A DNA stretch of 64,000 nucleotides from Floccularia luteovirens (taxonomy: Eukaryota > Basidiomycota > Agaricomycetes > Agaricales > Squamanitaceae), in contig VSJF01000004.1 of NCBI GenBank assembly GCA_009739215.1, positions 1,798,001 to 1,862,000 on the forward strand, in the 5' to 3' direction. The notes beneath the pieces are model-generated. The model saw only the letters and a program-made list of their open reading frames with translations, did no database searches and had not been told where the DNA came from. Below, in pieces: positions 11,490-25,140 of this stretch (positions are counted from its first letter, which is position 1; every line of letters starts with the position of its first letter). The position numbers and the translations under genes were made by a program.

Positions 11490-11713
11490 TGTTGTAGATT
11501 AAGTGAAGTTCTTGAAAAGACAATAATTGAGAGTGAATAGCTGACGCGTCGATTCGCGGCATTGATTGGACATGTGACATCACACTCAAGTAGGCTAATA
11601 AGAACATAAAACCTAACAACGGAAATCCTCCTGGAATCATAGATACTCCGCGTGTATCTTAAGGCTACTTTCAAGAAGGTCTGTATCACAAAGGCATCGT
11701 GCTACTCAAAAAA

Positions 11714-14700
11714 TCATCTCCCCTTCTTTTCCACTCGCCACTCCTTAAATATACCATCTAAGCTCTTGTAAATCAAGTGCGAAGGAAGGCAACGTATGAT
11801 CTCCCCAACACGTTCCTCAACTTCCCCTTTTCCTTTGTCTCCCAAAGCTTTCTTAGCATATTCGACGGACATACGGAACATGGCAAGCACAGCAAGTGAA
11901 ACATGTGTTTGCTGTGCGCCATGAGCAGATCCTTGAGAAAGCGCGGACAGTAAAGGACCCGAAACGTTTGCCCCCGAAATAGAAGAGGAATTTTGTGAAA
12001 ATGGGGTGGCTCTTTCTCCGCGAACGAGGCGCAACAGGATTTCCAAGATATTGTCGGTTTCAGTCATATGAGTCTTCAAGAAGCGCTGACGTTCAGTAAC
12101 ACCCCCAGGCGAGTTGGCAGCCCATCCTTCCAACACGGTCCAGATTGTTGGCGGCTAATATAAGTGAGACACAAGAAGTTAGAAAATGCAGAATGAACTG
12201 ACCGGGTCTGGATCAACAACATGTATTTTCTTCTCCCAACCTTCTGCAGCATCTCCTGAAACCCAGAACATACGACCAAACATACTTTTCAACCAATCCT
12301 GAACGTCACCTGTCTTAGCCCACTTTGGCTCTGAAAGTGGCCGCGTAGTATCCAGATAAACAAGCAATTTCATGGATGCAGAAACAGCGACTTTAGCGAA
12401 GGTCGGCACCGTCGGGTCCGATTCTAGAAATACGTCGGAAATGCCTGGAAGAGGAAGATATGACTTCGTAATTTCCGATAGACCTTCCATCTGCATTGTG
12501 AAAACTATGAGAAATGCAGTGATACTTTATACATCTGAAACTTACAAGAATGCCTTTTAACCCGTCATCGGCTTCTTTGGTGATACCAATGACAACTTCA
12601 ATGCGACCTTCTTGACGGAAGAGGTTGAGAGACTCGACCACCTCCGCATCTATCACTAATCTTCTGTTTCCACCAGCATAGGAAATGGAGAGACGGTTAG
12701 CGGAAGGTATTTTAATGGGCTTTGAATCGGGTTTGGGCGGCGAAAGAGATATTGTATCCTGACAAGCTGAACTAGACGAAGTAGATGGAAGAGTATGTGA
12801 TGTAGGTGAAGCCGGTGGTTCAGGAAGGTGCTCTGCTTCAGATATTTCAGGTTCAATGCGTTGTGTTGATTGAGTGGGCTCTACTGTGGCATCGCCACTG
12901 AAGTCGCCAACAGATGCCAGACCGTCGTCCACTTGAGTTGATTCTGCTTCGATATCCAGAAGAGTAGGCGTTGGATCTGAGAGTTTTCTGTGAGGAGTTG
13001 ATTCTTCGTGGTGGACCTCCACAACCTGTGTTTCAAGGTACCCAACATGGTTAGTAGAATGTTCCTCACTGTATAAAGAAGTTTCAACACAAAGGTCAGA
13101 GGAAGAAATGGGTTTGAAGACGGACACAGACACAGAAGACACAGACGGTAAAAGTGCGTCAATCTGAGATGGAGAAATAGAACCGATAGGAACTGAATCA
13201 GAAGCCTCCAGAGGGGCGAAAGCAGACCCTTCATCCACAGTACTTATGTCTACAGTAGACACAATAGCCCCCTGATGCTGCTCTGGCGTCGTAACGGGGG
13301 CCTCGGCGGCCTTCCCGTTGCCGTTGTCAACCGTGGAGGTTGATTCAGCATTTGTACCAGCGGTTGGAGCACCAATCACAGGAGGAAGGGAAGTGTCTCC
13401 TGCAGTAGCAGAATTACCCTCATCATCCCCAGCTGCTTCGGATTGCTCGAGAGCACCATTATTAACAAGTTCATTCACATCCATATCATCATGAAGATGG
13501 CCTTAAAGCAACCAAAAAAAGTCAGCAGTGTGCGCGCGAGGGGACCCTCCCGCCCATTAAGGACGCGAAGCAGGATCTTTCACACCAAAGCACAAGGTCT
13601 TGGAATAATGTAAATCAGCTCACCATCAATATCACCATCCCCATCTCCAATATGTGCAGTTTCGCCACTGTGCTCACCGGTTTTATTGGCGTATTCACCA
13701 TCGACCTGATCATCGTCTTCGTTCTCGGGATCTAATTCATGAGCCGCTTCTGCCTCTTCATCGCCTTCAACAATTGCAGCCATCAGCCAATCGCCCTCAC
13801 TCGCAGTCTCTGCTACACTTGGTGCTACACTAGCTGCAACACTCGACCTGTCATCACTCATAGCACCACTCAGTTGTGGCGGTGGAGGTCGTGTTCTGCT
13901 GTCTTCAAGCTCCCCATCATCGTCCTCAAGCTTCTTACGTTTCCCTTTTCTAGAATCGGAAGGTGCCTCCGTGTATGTAGTAGGGTTATGTGGGATTGGA
14001 CGCGCGTCGTCGGCTGTAACAGGTGTATGGAAATAAAAACGGATTCGAGAGAGTGGAGGGGAGTCAGAGGAAACCCGTGTGGAAAGTCCTCCCGATAGAG
14101 GATCATGTTGTGACTTAGTAGCTGCCAGTTCTGAGCCATTTATAGAGCCTTCAGATTTGACTGGGTGCGAGACATCCACAGTCTGCGAAGAAGTACTATC
14201 TTCCATGACATCATCTTTAGACTGAGGCTCTGATGGGACAGAATCCAAACTCTCCTCCTTTATAGTATCCGACGTTGGATTGGGAAGATTGCCCCAACTC
14301 CACGCAAGGTCAGGTATCTCTAACCCGATAATTTTGAAATCAGTGAATGTACGTCGGTTTTCATCTTTCTTGCCAGAACTTCCAAAACTAGAAGACGCTG
14401 CACCATCTCGAACACCAAACGAGGTTGAGCTCCCCCCGTCATGTCTACCCCCTCTGTTAGAGCCAGAGTGACCTTGATTCCGACCACGAGAAGCAAACGA
14501 TCCCTGGTAACCGCTATTATTTCCAGCTACAAACGAACCACCTCCCCGACGGTTATGATAATCCTTGCCGCCACCGAAGTTGCCTCTTGAACCTTGAGAC
14601 CTCAGTTGTGATCCTGACTGTCCAGCGCCACCACCCCTTCCACCACCACCTGTTCCACCACCATAGCCACTACCACCACTTCCTCGTCCTCGTGCCGAAA

Positions 14701-15511
14701 TTCCACCTCTCCCTGACATGGAACCACCCCTTCCTCCTCGTGACCCGCTCCCGGTACCACCCTGACTACCTGTTGACCTGCCCCTTCCCCCAGACATTTG
14801 GTTATGGCCAGCACCAGGTGCTCCACCCCGACCAGGTCCATGGCTTTGTCCAGTGTATGGTCCGATATTTTGCGGTGGAGGTGGCGGAGGCGGTTGGAAT
14901 TGCGGTTGCGGAGGTGGTTGATGATGCTGGCTTGGAGGGTGTCTGTTGTTCGGACCGTCGAAACGCTGGCGTTTTGCTGGAGGTAAGTGCTGAGGTGGTG
15001 TATGATGCAGATGGCGCGGTTGTTGTTGATGGCCTTGCATATGAGGGGCAAAAAATTGCGGCTGCGGCTGAGGTTGTGCATGAGGATAAGGGGGTTGAGA
15101 TATAGGCTGGGGAGGAGCAACGTTTTGTGGGAGATATTGTTGAGGGTACCCAGCTGTAGGCTGGTATGGGTTGTAGGCTGGTTGAGCTGGAGGAGGCTGG
15201 GCTACAGGTTGCGGGTGATACTGCTGCTGCTGCTGCTGTTGTTGCTGTTGCCGCCAGTGGTTATTTTGTTGGGAACCATAACCATAATTGGCATATAGCG
15301 CACTCTGTTCAGCAGGTGGGCGTGGGGGTTGCGGAGCAGTCCATTGATTGTACGGACCTACAGCAGGAGGTTGAACATGAGGTTGTTGAGCTGCTGCTGC
15401 CCAATAAGCGGAGTAATCGGGTTGACCTGGTGGTGGTGGGGGAGGACCTGGTGGCAAAGGAGGCTGCTGGGGAGTAAAAGAAGGCTGAGGTAGAAAAGGG
15501 TTTTTGTTCAT
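11714..15511 (-). CDS. Long RGG/poly-Q protein with a conserved C-terminal helical region, function unknown
   Basis: I do not recognise a named family. The first exon (13624-15511) begins MNKNPFLPQPSFTPQQPPLP and has Pro/Gln-rich stretches with a poly-Q tract coded by CTG/CAG repeats near 15222-15250, then a glycine/arginine-rich block of RGG and GRGG repeats (about residues 210-330), and an acidic region. A 122-nt intron (13502-13623) joins it in frame to HLHDDMDVNELVNNGALEQS and a Ser/Glu-rich part. The C-terminal third (11714-12740) looks folded: LSISYAGGNRRLVIDAEVVE, then DTTRPLSEPKWAKTGDVQDW, LKSMFGRMFWVSGDA, PPTIWTVLEGWAANSPGG and ERVGEIIRCLPSHLIYKSLD. RGG repeats suggest RNA binding. 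Similar proteins are, as far as I recall, confined to basidiomycetes. Confidence 0.8.
15222..15252. repeat. CTG/CAG trinucleotide tract coding poly-glutamine
   Basis: An interrupted run of CTG and TTG triplets on the plus strand reads as consecutive Gln codons on the minus strand inside the RGG protein. Such tracts vary in length between strains. It lies in a region already rich in Pro and Gln, so it is an extension of that bias rather than an isolated repeat. Confidence 0.8.
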
Positions 15512-15830
15512 TTTGGATTACAACGCGTCAATGCGCCGGCTAGCATATGTCTAAAAAGGCTTGTTCATGGTTAATTGAATGTATTGAAAACACAAAGATA
15601 AGGGGTTACTTGTGAGGATCGAAAGCGAAAATTACAGAAGATTACTTGAATTTAGGGAGCTCAGCACAAAAAAGAGGCTGAACACGGTGGATAAAGTTGA
15701 GAATTGCCGTAATTTCAAAGTCAAAGTGTGCAGTTTCCTCCTTGTTGGCCCTTGTTGAGTCAAATTTTACTGCTTTTCAACTCCGCCGCAGGGCAGCACA
15801 CGTAGTATCTATACACTATCTAATACTACT
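15512..15830. other. Intergenic region upstream of the RGG protein gene
   Basis: About 320 bp separate the RGG-protein ATG from the stop of the Vfa1-like gene; both genes are on the minus strand. I see no conserved coding signal. It should hold the RGG-protein promoter and 5' leader and the Vfa1 3' end. No TATA box or clear motif stands out. Confidence 0.5.
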
Positions 15831-16458
15831 TTATACATCTCTCATCATCCCACTCGGCGCACCAGGAAGTCGAGGTGCAAGTTCTTTGGCTTGTGTAGCC
15901 TGTCGTTTCTTTCGATGTTCTGCCTGCCGCACTACGTATCACTAAATCAGTATTAATTCAGTCCCTAGTTGTCAGCCCACTTAACTACTATAGAAATCTC
16001 TGTGCAGTGAGTAGCGTTCGTGCTTTGGAGTAGTTGGTGTTGGTGTAACCTGTCCACTTGAATTCGAAGCTTTTGGACTCGGAGCCTTCGACTTTTCCTT
16101 GTCATCCTTGTCTGCCTCCTTCTCCTTCTCCTTTTCTTTCTGTTTCTCAAGCTTCTTTTTCTGCTTTTCTTCCCACTCTTCCTTGATCTTGGCAATCTCT
16201 TCAGGTGTTAGGGTTGATTTTTGCACACTCTCATCTTTGATAGCAGTCGCAAAACCAGGATCTGTGAGATGCCCAGGGCATGTGTAGAGGAAATCTACAG
16301 TATTTATCGTAGCCAGAACAGTGGTGGTCGGTCTATAACAAACATAACAAGCCTTGGCTGTTGCTGCAGTCTTGTTGTATACATCCGTAAAATCATTAAG
16401 ACGCACAGAAGATGTACACAAAATAACTCACTCTTTTATAATAAACGTTTGCGAACAT
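15831..16458 (-). CDS. VFA1: Vps4-associated protein, Vfa1-like
   Basis: Vfa1 binds the ESCRT-disassembly ATPase Vps4 at endosomes. The spliced start is MFANVYYKR, then TAATAKACYVCYRPTTTVLA and FLYTCPGHLTDPGFA, which form the family's N-terminal zinc-binding region (paired CxxC and a later CxxH). A charged coiled-coil stretch follows (EEIAKIKEEWEEKQKKKLEK and more Lys/Glu), then a Pro/Thr linker. The last exon is reached by an intron with donor GTAGTT after the HRDFY segment and acceptor TACGTAG. It gives MRQAEHRKKRQATQAKELAP and RLPGAPSGMMRDV, which is the conserved C-terminus. A simple reading without that intron would stop about 130 bp early. It is the last of three minus-strand genes in a row. 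Confidence 0.85.
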
Positions 16459-18736
<2,278 letters not shown>

Positions 18737-18923
18737 CAGGGAAGGTAGTAAATAAATAGTGGGCAAAGACATGTAGATAAAACATTCAGGTTTATGTCAT
18801 GTACATCTGTAAATTCAATGAAGATAACTATTATATGGATTTTTATCTGTCTTCATGGAATCCCATGTGGATTGAAAATTTAAGTTAACCGTCAATATGA
18901 TATCGTGAAAATCAAAAAGAAAC

Positions 18924-20748
18924 TTAAACTCCTCGATCCACCATCGCTCGTTGAGACTTCGTACCCAATACAGCACGCCACAATATATGCAGCGCAGCTC
19001 TGACCTCCCTCCTACGCACTCCACTCTTTCTCCAGACTATTCCAATGAAAGCAACAACACACGCTAGAAATGATATGTCCAAGCAGAGGCGGCGTACAAT
19101 GATCATAGTCGGTGAACGGTTCTCGTCCCGTGCAAAGAAAAATGCAACATCTCGCAGAACGTCTAGACCTCGAGAAAGAGGATTGAGGACGATTGACCAC
19201 ATACCCATGTCATCGATATCCCAGTGAGGACCTCCATGTCCGTTATTTGGACTTCCCTGACCGGTCCCCCATGGAGAGGAACCCACACTCCTTGAATGCA
19301 GAGACATGGATCTCAGAGGAAGGTTTGAGCGTGCTTCAAGGGATTCAAGACGTTCAGTCAGTGCAGCTAAATGAGTTTGCACGTTCTCAATTGCTCGTTC
19401 CAGTGTCGCAGGTCTGGATACAGGCCTGCCAGTGCCATAGAGGGATGGATGTGATTGCATTTGGTTGCGGTAATTCGGGTATATCTGACCGGGGGTTAGG
19501 TTTTCATTTCTCGTTGGCTCAGTAAATTGGTTTGTGTAAGCATTCATGTTAGGGTATGCTGAAGGAGGTATAGATGCAGGTATTGGTGAATGATCCGCAA
19601 ATGCTGATGGCGTCTCAAATCCGGGGAGAGGCTGCGTTGATGGAATTCCTTGTGATGGGGGTGGTGACATTGCAAGCGAACCGGCCATAGGAGTACGATA
19701 TCGTCGGGACGACAAAGATGATTGTGGTCGAAGGTTTTGAGATAGAGGCCCTACTGTTGACGGGAGTTCGCCTGCCTCATCGTTGGAATCTTCTTCTGAT
19801 GAGGAGTCTTCTCCCTCGGGTCGGGGAGCAATCTGTTGTTGTGAATGACTGTGTTGGTAGGGTGGTAAGTCGGTTTCGGATACAGTCGAACCGGATGAAT
19901 CGGAACTTGAGGATTTTGACAGTGTGCCTAGACTCAGTCAACGATGGCTTGGTCAACGTATTCTTACATGCTTACGACTCATTACGAGACTAGAAGGGTC
20001 ACCCCCGTAAGATTCCAGTTCTTGCACAAGATTCATTGCAATCGTCTTGTCCGAGTATTTTCGTAGAACCTAGAAACTGATATCAGTCGTGGTCCTGGTC
20101 GGATTCATTTTGAAGCTGGATACCTTCAAGAGCGCATCAACATACAGCAGTTTTGCTTCATAAGGAGCTAAATCCTTATGCTTTGCCCAAGCGTCCCTTT
20201 CAAAGTGGGTCAACATTTATCGGCATTTGATAGTGTGACAAGGAAGAAATGTACCATTTCGCTCTTCCAAGCATGTCGAATATCCTTGGGCGAGGAGACT
20301 TTACATTTCCGACAGTTGCTGCAGAAGTAGATTTCAATCAACCTTTTCAAGCTATGGATGATAGTACAATAAACCTTGCTTGTACAAACTAGAATTAGGA
20401 TATGTGTGACTTGAGAAAAGGAGGTTGGGTACATATTATTGTGGACGGGTATACACACCTATACATGGTTAATTTCTCCTCATAATCAGTCTGTATTGGA
20501 CCTGTTTTTGGTAAACTTTGTACTATTTGGACGGCTCTATCGAATTGAGCATCAATGAGCTCATGGGACGACATTTGGTGAGAACTGAATGATGACGAGG
20601 CAGAGAGATCAGATGAGTAAACCTCAGCTACAAAATGAGAATGCTTGGTATTGGTGACTGGATGACCCTTGAGCTTGAGGTTAGATTTCACCGGAGTTGA
20701 AGGAGTTAATGTTGCTGGCGCGCGGTGACTCTGAGTAGTTCTTTTCAT
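18924..20748 (-). CDS. Acyl-CoA-binding domain protein with C-terminal membrane anchor
   Basis: The N-terminal half is an acyl-CoA-binding domain: ELIDAQFDRAVQIVQSLPKT, then LYKQATVGNVKSPRP, IFDMLGRAKWDAWAKHKDLA and PYEAKLLYVDALLKVLRKYS. The YKQAT.G and K-W-x-A-W positions that hold the CoA and acyl chain are kept. A Ser/Glu/Pro-rich linker is followed by a coiled-coil-like ERAIENVQTHLAALTERLES and, near the end, one hydrophobic helix (LDISFLACVVAFIGIVW) flanked by Arg/Lys. This layout resembles tail-anchored ACBD proteins such as ACBD5 of peroxisome-ER contacts. The codons for SLYKQ sit on a 14-nt exon (20375-20388). Start ATG is at 20748, followed by a basic leader KRTTQSHR. Confidence 0.88.
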
Positions 20749-20755
20749 CAAGTCT

Positions 20756-20778
20756 CACGTGAATTCCATTGGCACGTG
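20756..20778. promoter_or_regulatory. Pair of CACGTG E-boxes upstream of the ACBP start
   Basis: Two perfect CACGTG palindromes with starts 17 bp apart, 8-30 bp before the ACBP ATG. CACGTG is bound by basic helix-loop-helix factors (Cbf1, Pho4 or SREBP types) in fungi. A lipid-related bHLH would suit an acyl-CoA-binding gene, but that link is inference. Confidence 0.4.
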
Positions 20779-21675
20779 TCAAACAACTTCTTTCCGGGTG
20801 CCGGGGAACCGCCAAGCATAGGTTTAACGCCTTGGCATCCGTATTTTCATATGTTCAATGTCTGCCATGTCTTTGCACAAGTGGGTCAGCCCAGCCCTTC
20901 ATGCTGCTTACATAGCATACAGTGCTTTATCAATTTAAATCTGGCGGAATAATTCAAGTGCTCATGTGGATTTCCAGTCATTTGATAGCTCTCATGGGGA
21001 CTCGTCGAAATTCTGCCGAGGATATTGCCCAATCACTCTTGTTTCGCCTCTCTGATAATGAACTCCTGCTCTAGCTAGCTGTCATGCAAGATCTACTGTC
21101 GCACTTCCCCCTTATGATTTATATCTGACTTTCTCCAATCGAAGCACTTGCCAAAAACTGTTTTTTTTGATCCTTCTGAAGCAGTTTATCTCTTCTTTAT
21201 CAATACGGCATTTCTCGACGTTATCAAGAACCAACGTCCGCTCTAAGTTTGAAGCTGAAGACTTGTACTTCGTTTGCTGCTCACGATTTGGATACTTGGA
21301 TGCTATCTACAGACAAACCTTTCCCCTGTGGTCGATTTTTGGGATATTAATATGCAGACTTCAACTGCTGGCAAACCTCCATTTCAACGCCGCCTTATGA
21401 TCAAATATTGATTGAAAGAACCTTTGGCACCATGTACATGTGTTTTATCCTTCATCTACAAGGGGAATCCTATACCTATTTCCTTGTTCCGCTCATTTTA
21501 CAGAAACATTCTATCTGAGTATTTACACGCGGTTTGCGACTTCTTTCAATGTGGTTCATCGTGGTTACCTGTCATTCCGTCTCAAACTCTTGTTGGCAAT
21601 GCATGTGGCACACGTCCTGAGATATCCTACTATCGTTTTCGAGCAGGATAGCCTTTTTAGTGCCATCTCTGAAGG

Positions 21676-21683
21676 TATAAAAG
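21676..21683 (+). promoter_or_regulatory. TATA box of the metalloprotease gene
   Basis: TATAAAAG sits 81 bp before the ATG at 21757. This matches the consensus TATAWAWR and a spacing usual for strongly regulated secreted enzymes. It is the clearest TATA box in the window. Confidence 0.6.
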
Positions 21684-21756
21684 CTACGCAAGAACGCAAA
21701 GCCATCCTCACTCAAACAAATTCATTACATTGGTTTGGTACTGGTCTACATACAAT

Positions 21757-22923
21757 ATGTTGCGCTCTGTTCTCTTCAGTCTTCTCGTCGGCGCCTCTGC
21801 CGTCTTTGCTACACCTTTCAACGCTACTGCAGGCCGCAGGTGATTATATTACTATCGCATTTAAATGCCTAGCGGACACTGAAGTCAATCCGTAGGGTTT
21901 GTGGTACAGTCATCAGTGACGAACAAATCGCTGCTGCTGAGAAGCATTTCTTGGCCAACAAAGTTGAGTCGACTCAAGCAGCAACAATCAAGGTCGGTAC
22001 GCTCAACGATGACCATTAAAATGAACTGACGCGTCGTCTAGGTTCACTTCCACGTTATCAGCAGGGATACTACCGTTGCAGGAGGAAATGTTCCGTAGGT
22101 GACAATGCGTTGTCACCACAATGGCATTATTAAGTGTAATACAGCGATTCTCAATTAACAAAGCAGATTGCGGTCATGAACACAGCCTATGCAAATGCTG
22201 GTATCACCTGGCAGCTTGCTAGCACTGACCGTACTGTCAACTCTAACTGGTTCAGCAATGTTGGACCTGACTCTTCTCTCCAAACGACTATGAAAAACTC
22301 TTTGCGTATTGGAGGTGCAGCCGACTTGAACGTCTACACCGTAGGGTATGTGAATTTGTAAAGGAAATAGTGACGGTCTCCCATATTTTAAACTGTGCAG
22401 ATTTGAATCTGGCTCCGGTGCTGGCCTCCTCGGCTACTCCACCTTCCCCTCAAGCTATTCAAGCGCACCAAAAGATGACGGTGTTGTCATGCTATTCTCA
22501 TCAACTCCTGGAGGTGCTGCAGCACCCTACAACCTCGGACAGGTGAATCTACTCTGATTCTGGTTTTCTCTGAAGTTTCCTGATCACTTTGGTTAGACCT
22601 TGACACATGAGGCTGGACACTGGGTTGGTCTCTACCACACTTTCCAAGGCGGTTGCGCTGCTTCCGGCGACTCTGTATCGGACACCCCCCCTGAATCCAC
22701 CCCTGCTTTCGGTTGCCCTACTGGACGCGATACGTGCTCCGGAGGTGGTGTTGACCCCATCCGTAAGCTAAATTTTGAACTTGATTTGTTTTAAACACTC
22801 TTAACACTTATGCTAGACAACTTCATGGACTACTCCGATGACGCTTGCATGACCGAGTTCACAGCCGGCCAAGTTACACGCCTTAGGTCCCAACTTGCCA
22901 CATACCGTGGAATCACAATTTAG
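21757..22923 (+). CDS. Secreted zinc metalloprotease, M43 (pappalysin/MEP1-like) family
   Basis: This is an extracellular protease of the MEP1 type found in many fungi. The start [20 protein letters not shown] is a clear signal peptide. Exons then give [58 protein letters not shown] and the zinc site [16 protein letters not shown], which is HExxHxxGxxH with the catalytic Glu. The downstream Met-turn region is [19 protein letters not shown], again canonical for M43. The product ends ATYRGITI. About six introns of roughly 45-60 nt are present. The key residues are intact, so it should be active. It probably degrades protein in the medium or in host or wood material; the substrate is unknown. 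A TATA box lies upstream. Confidence 0.92.
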
Positions 22924-23204
22924 AGGCAATTAACTATACTCGTACTTGTAATAGTAAAGAAACCTATAAATTCGAATACTATTGTTGTGATTGCAGTTTC
23001 CTGGGTTACATCTGAGAGGATCTCAAGATTGAAATAAATTCTCGTACTTAGTGATTTCGCTCAGCGCGTCTAACTATCTATTAAGTGACGTTGATAAGTC
23101 TATCCCAGCGGTTAAATATATCAGACAACATCGGACGCCTCTTGGAATAAAGATTCGAATAGGTTATTGCCTTGCCTTTTCCTATGTCTATGTCACTGCG
23201 AGGT

Positions 23205-23676
23205 AAGTAATGATCTCATGTGTTCATTTAAGTATACTGCAATGAAATATATGTACCTTTGGCACTGCTGGCGTAGGTGCTTTGGAATGACCCTCATTCC
23301 AAGTGTATTTCAATGCACCTTTGATACGCTCTTCCCTCGGGCTTACGAGTCGACCTGCAGAAACATTATTGACATGGAATGTAGTAGAAAAAAAGTATAT
23401 ACCTTTCCAGTAAAGCATCCCCCATGCCTTTCCATGTTTCCCCTCACATTTGAACTTCGCACGCGTAACTTTCCAATAGGAATCCGATATGTGCTTGTCG
23501 CTCCATCGCATCTGATACACTTCTTTTCCAATACCTCCGTCTGGTGTACGTGAAAGAATTTCGTAGAGATTGCCAGGCTGTTTTGCGAGTGACGGTGGAA
23601 GTTGACTGGGTAGTAATCGCTGCAATGAGCGGCTTACACCGGGCACATCTACCTTTAGAATGGCGGTGGGCAGCAT
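23205..23676 (-). CDS. Mitochondrial ribosomal protein mS34-like
   Basis: The product reads MLPTAILKVDVPGVSRSLQR, NLYEILSRTPDGGIGKEVYQ, then SYWKVTRAKFKCEGKHGKAW and GMLYWKG, and after an intron (donor GTATAT near 23403) RLVSPREERIKGALKYTWNE. The arrangement of L.E.L.R.PD.G.G followed by YW.VTR and HGKAWG.L.W.G is that of MRP-S34, a small-subunit mitoribosome protein. The 3' end is uncertain: reading on without splicing adds a short tail and stops at 23224, while a further intron with a GTACAT donor would stop the protein after PAVPK near 23205. It starts 131 bp from the divergent GatC gene, which also serves mitochondrial translation. Confidence 0.7.
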
Positions 23677-23806
23677 TGTAATGGTTGAAATACACTCAAT
23701 AAACGGGAAACTTGTGTGACAAAAATATTCTATACAAATTCAAGCTCAGCTGGTGAGTAGCCTGAGGGGCTCGAATTCTACTTCAGTAACTCTCAAAAAA
23801 CTGTTC

Positions 23807-24283
23807 ATGTTGGTTGCTCGACACACTCTACCCCTACGTGGCCATTGGCAATCACAGTTATTGTTGAGGAGTGTAAATGTCCGATATCAATCAGGCTCTG
23901 CGAAGCATGCGGTAGATTCATGTGGAATCCCTCTACGACCGACATGGTCAGTCCATCATTTGTTATCTTCATATCCAACACCTCGTATATCTCCTACCGC
24001 CCTGAAACGCCTCTATGAGCTTTCGGCTCTCATCCCTCCGGAAGAATGTACTCCAGATCATAAAAATGTGACGACGAAAATGCGGGAGATGGTGGGGCTA
24101 GTGGAAGCGGTGAGGCTAATCAATACGGACGGCGTCAAGACCATGTCACACTCTAGTCAGATTGAGGGGAGAGGAAAAACGGATACTCAATCTCTTTCGT
24201 CGTGTAACAGTGCGGAACTACTTCAACATGCTTCACTTACAACGGATGGTTTTTATGTTGTAGAAGCAGATCGGAGGAGATGA
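23807..24283 (+). CDS. Mitochondrial glutamyl-tRNA(Gln) amidotransferase subunit C
   Basis: GatC stabilises the GatCAB complex that turns Glu-tRNA(Gln) into Gln-tRNA(Gln) in mitochondria. The chosen ATG gives MLVARHTLPLRGHWQSQLLL, a presequence rich in Arg, Leu and Ser. It is followed by TWSVHHLLSSYPTPRISPTA, LKRLYELSALIPPEECTPDH and EMVGLVEAVRLINTDGV. The LKRL-x-ELS-x-L and MVxLVEAV helices are the GatC fold as seen in fungal proteins. No intron is needed. A longer frame starts upstream only at GTG and is not preferred. It shares a 130-bp promoter gap with the mS34 gene. Confidence 0.78.
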   Translation: MLVARHTLPLRGHWQSQLLLRSVNVRYQSGSAKHAVDSCGIPLRPTWSVHHLLSSYPTPRISPTALKRLYELSALIPPEECTPDHKNVTTKMREMVGLVEAVRLINTDGVKTMSHSSQIEGRGKTDTQSLSSCNSAELLQHASLTTDGFYVVEADRRR

Positions 24284-24403
24284 ATCTTAATCGAGTCTTT
24301 TATGTGAATCAACTCGTTAATGGATGTAATGTGATACGGGGATCTACACTCTACACCGATAGCTTTTATTGTAAGAATATGTGGCGTATCACACAATTCC
24401 ACA

Positions 24404-25140
24404 TCAAGCTTGTAGTGCATTATGCCCTCCTGTGGAACCGAAACCACCGGCACCACGGATAGTCTCATCCAAGTCCTATGGGTCCCTAGTTTAGGAAACT
24501 GCAGTGATGTATTTAGACTACTCACATCTACTTCCAAAACATCAGGTGTATAGATTCTCTCAATAATGAGCTGCGCAATACGGTCGCCTTCTTCCACTAC
24601 ACGCGTTTAGCATTACTACATCAAGTAAAATGCTTTAAAATACATACCTTCAAAATCTTTGTCTGATAGGTTGAACAAGAGTACGAAAACCACCCCTCTG
24701 TAATCGGCATCTATAACTCCTGCTCCAGTGTCAATCATGAATTTTGATGCTGTGAAAGGCAGATTAAGAAAGGAGTCATCTCAGAAATATGAATATAACC
24801 GACCAAGGCCACTCCTTGGTGCGACGCGTCCATAGGTGCCAGCGGGTACAGCAATCGAAATTTGTGTATCAACGAGTGCTTTTCCGTGAGCAGGTATAGT
24901 TTTCTTCTCAGCGCTATGCAAGATGGTGAGTTTCCAGAAAATAAGACGCGTGAAAACACATCGCTTTGTTACCTGTACAAATCATATCCAGCCGACAATG
25001 CGGATCCACGCGTTGGAATCCTAGCTTTTTCTGAGAGACGCTTGATGAGCAAATTAGAGACAGGCGCAAGAGGTTGATCAGAGTCTGATAGAGGAGTCAT
25101 TTTTCTTTTCTTGAGTTGGGGCTCTTCTACGTTGTTCATG
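24404..25140 (-). CDS. DUT1: dUTP diphosphatase (dUTPase)
   Basis: dUTPase cleaves dUTP to dUMP and keeps uracil out of DNA. The gene begins [20 protein letters not shown] with a basic, nuclear-type leader. The five conserved motifs then appear over several exons: ALSAGYDLY (I), APRSGLA (II), [18 protein letters not shown] (III), [14 protein letters not shown] (IV) and [10 protein letters not shown] (V), the last being the mobile Gly-rich arm that closes the active site. The catalytic Asp in motif III (VIDADYRG) is kept. The product ends GHNALQA at the TGA at 24404-24406. Introns are 50-60 nt. It faces the PIP-box-like gene head to head. Confidence 0.93.

Larger units (their letters stand above)
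20749..21756. other. Intergenic region between divergent ACBP and metalloprotease genes
   Basis: About 1 kb with only short unsupported frames. Two CACGTG palindromes (20756-20761 and 20773-20778) lie just upstream of the ACBP ATG. A run of eight T occurs near 21162. Close to the metalloprotease start there is a good TATA box. I see no further gene. Confidence 0.6.

Noticed and set aside
14587..15298. Long plus-strand frames opposite the RGG/poly-Q gene
   Set aside because: They are shadows of the biased minus-strand coding sequence (His/Val/Leu-rich mirror of Gly/Pro/Gln codons).
21167..21651. Possible small gene before the metalloprotease
   Set aside because: Frames on the plus strand overlap each other, lack motifs and run into the TATA-box region.
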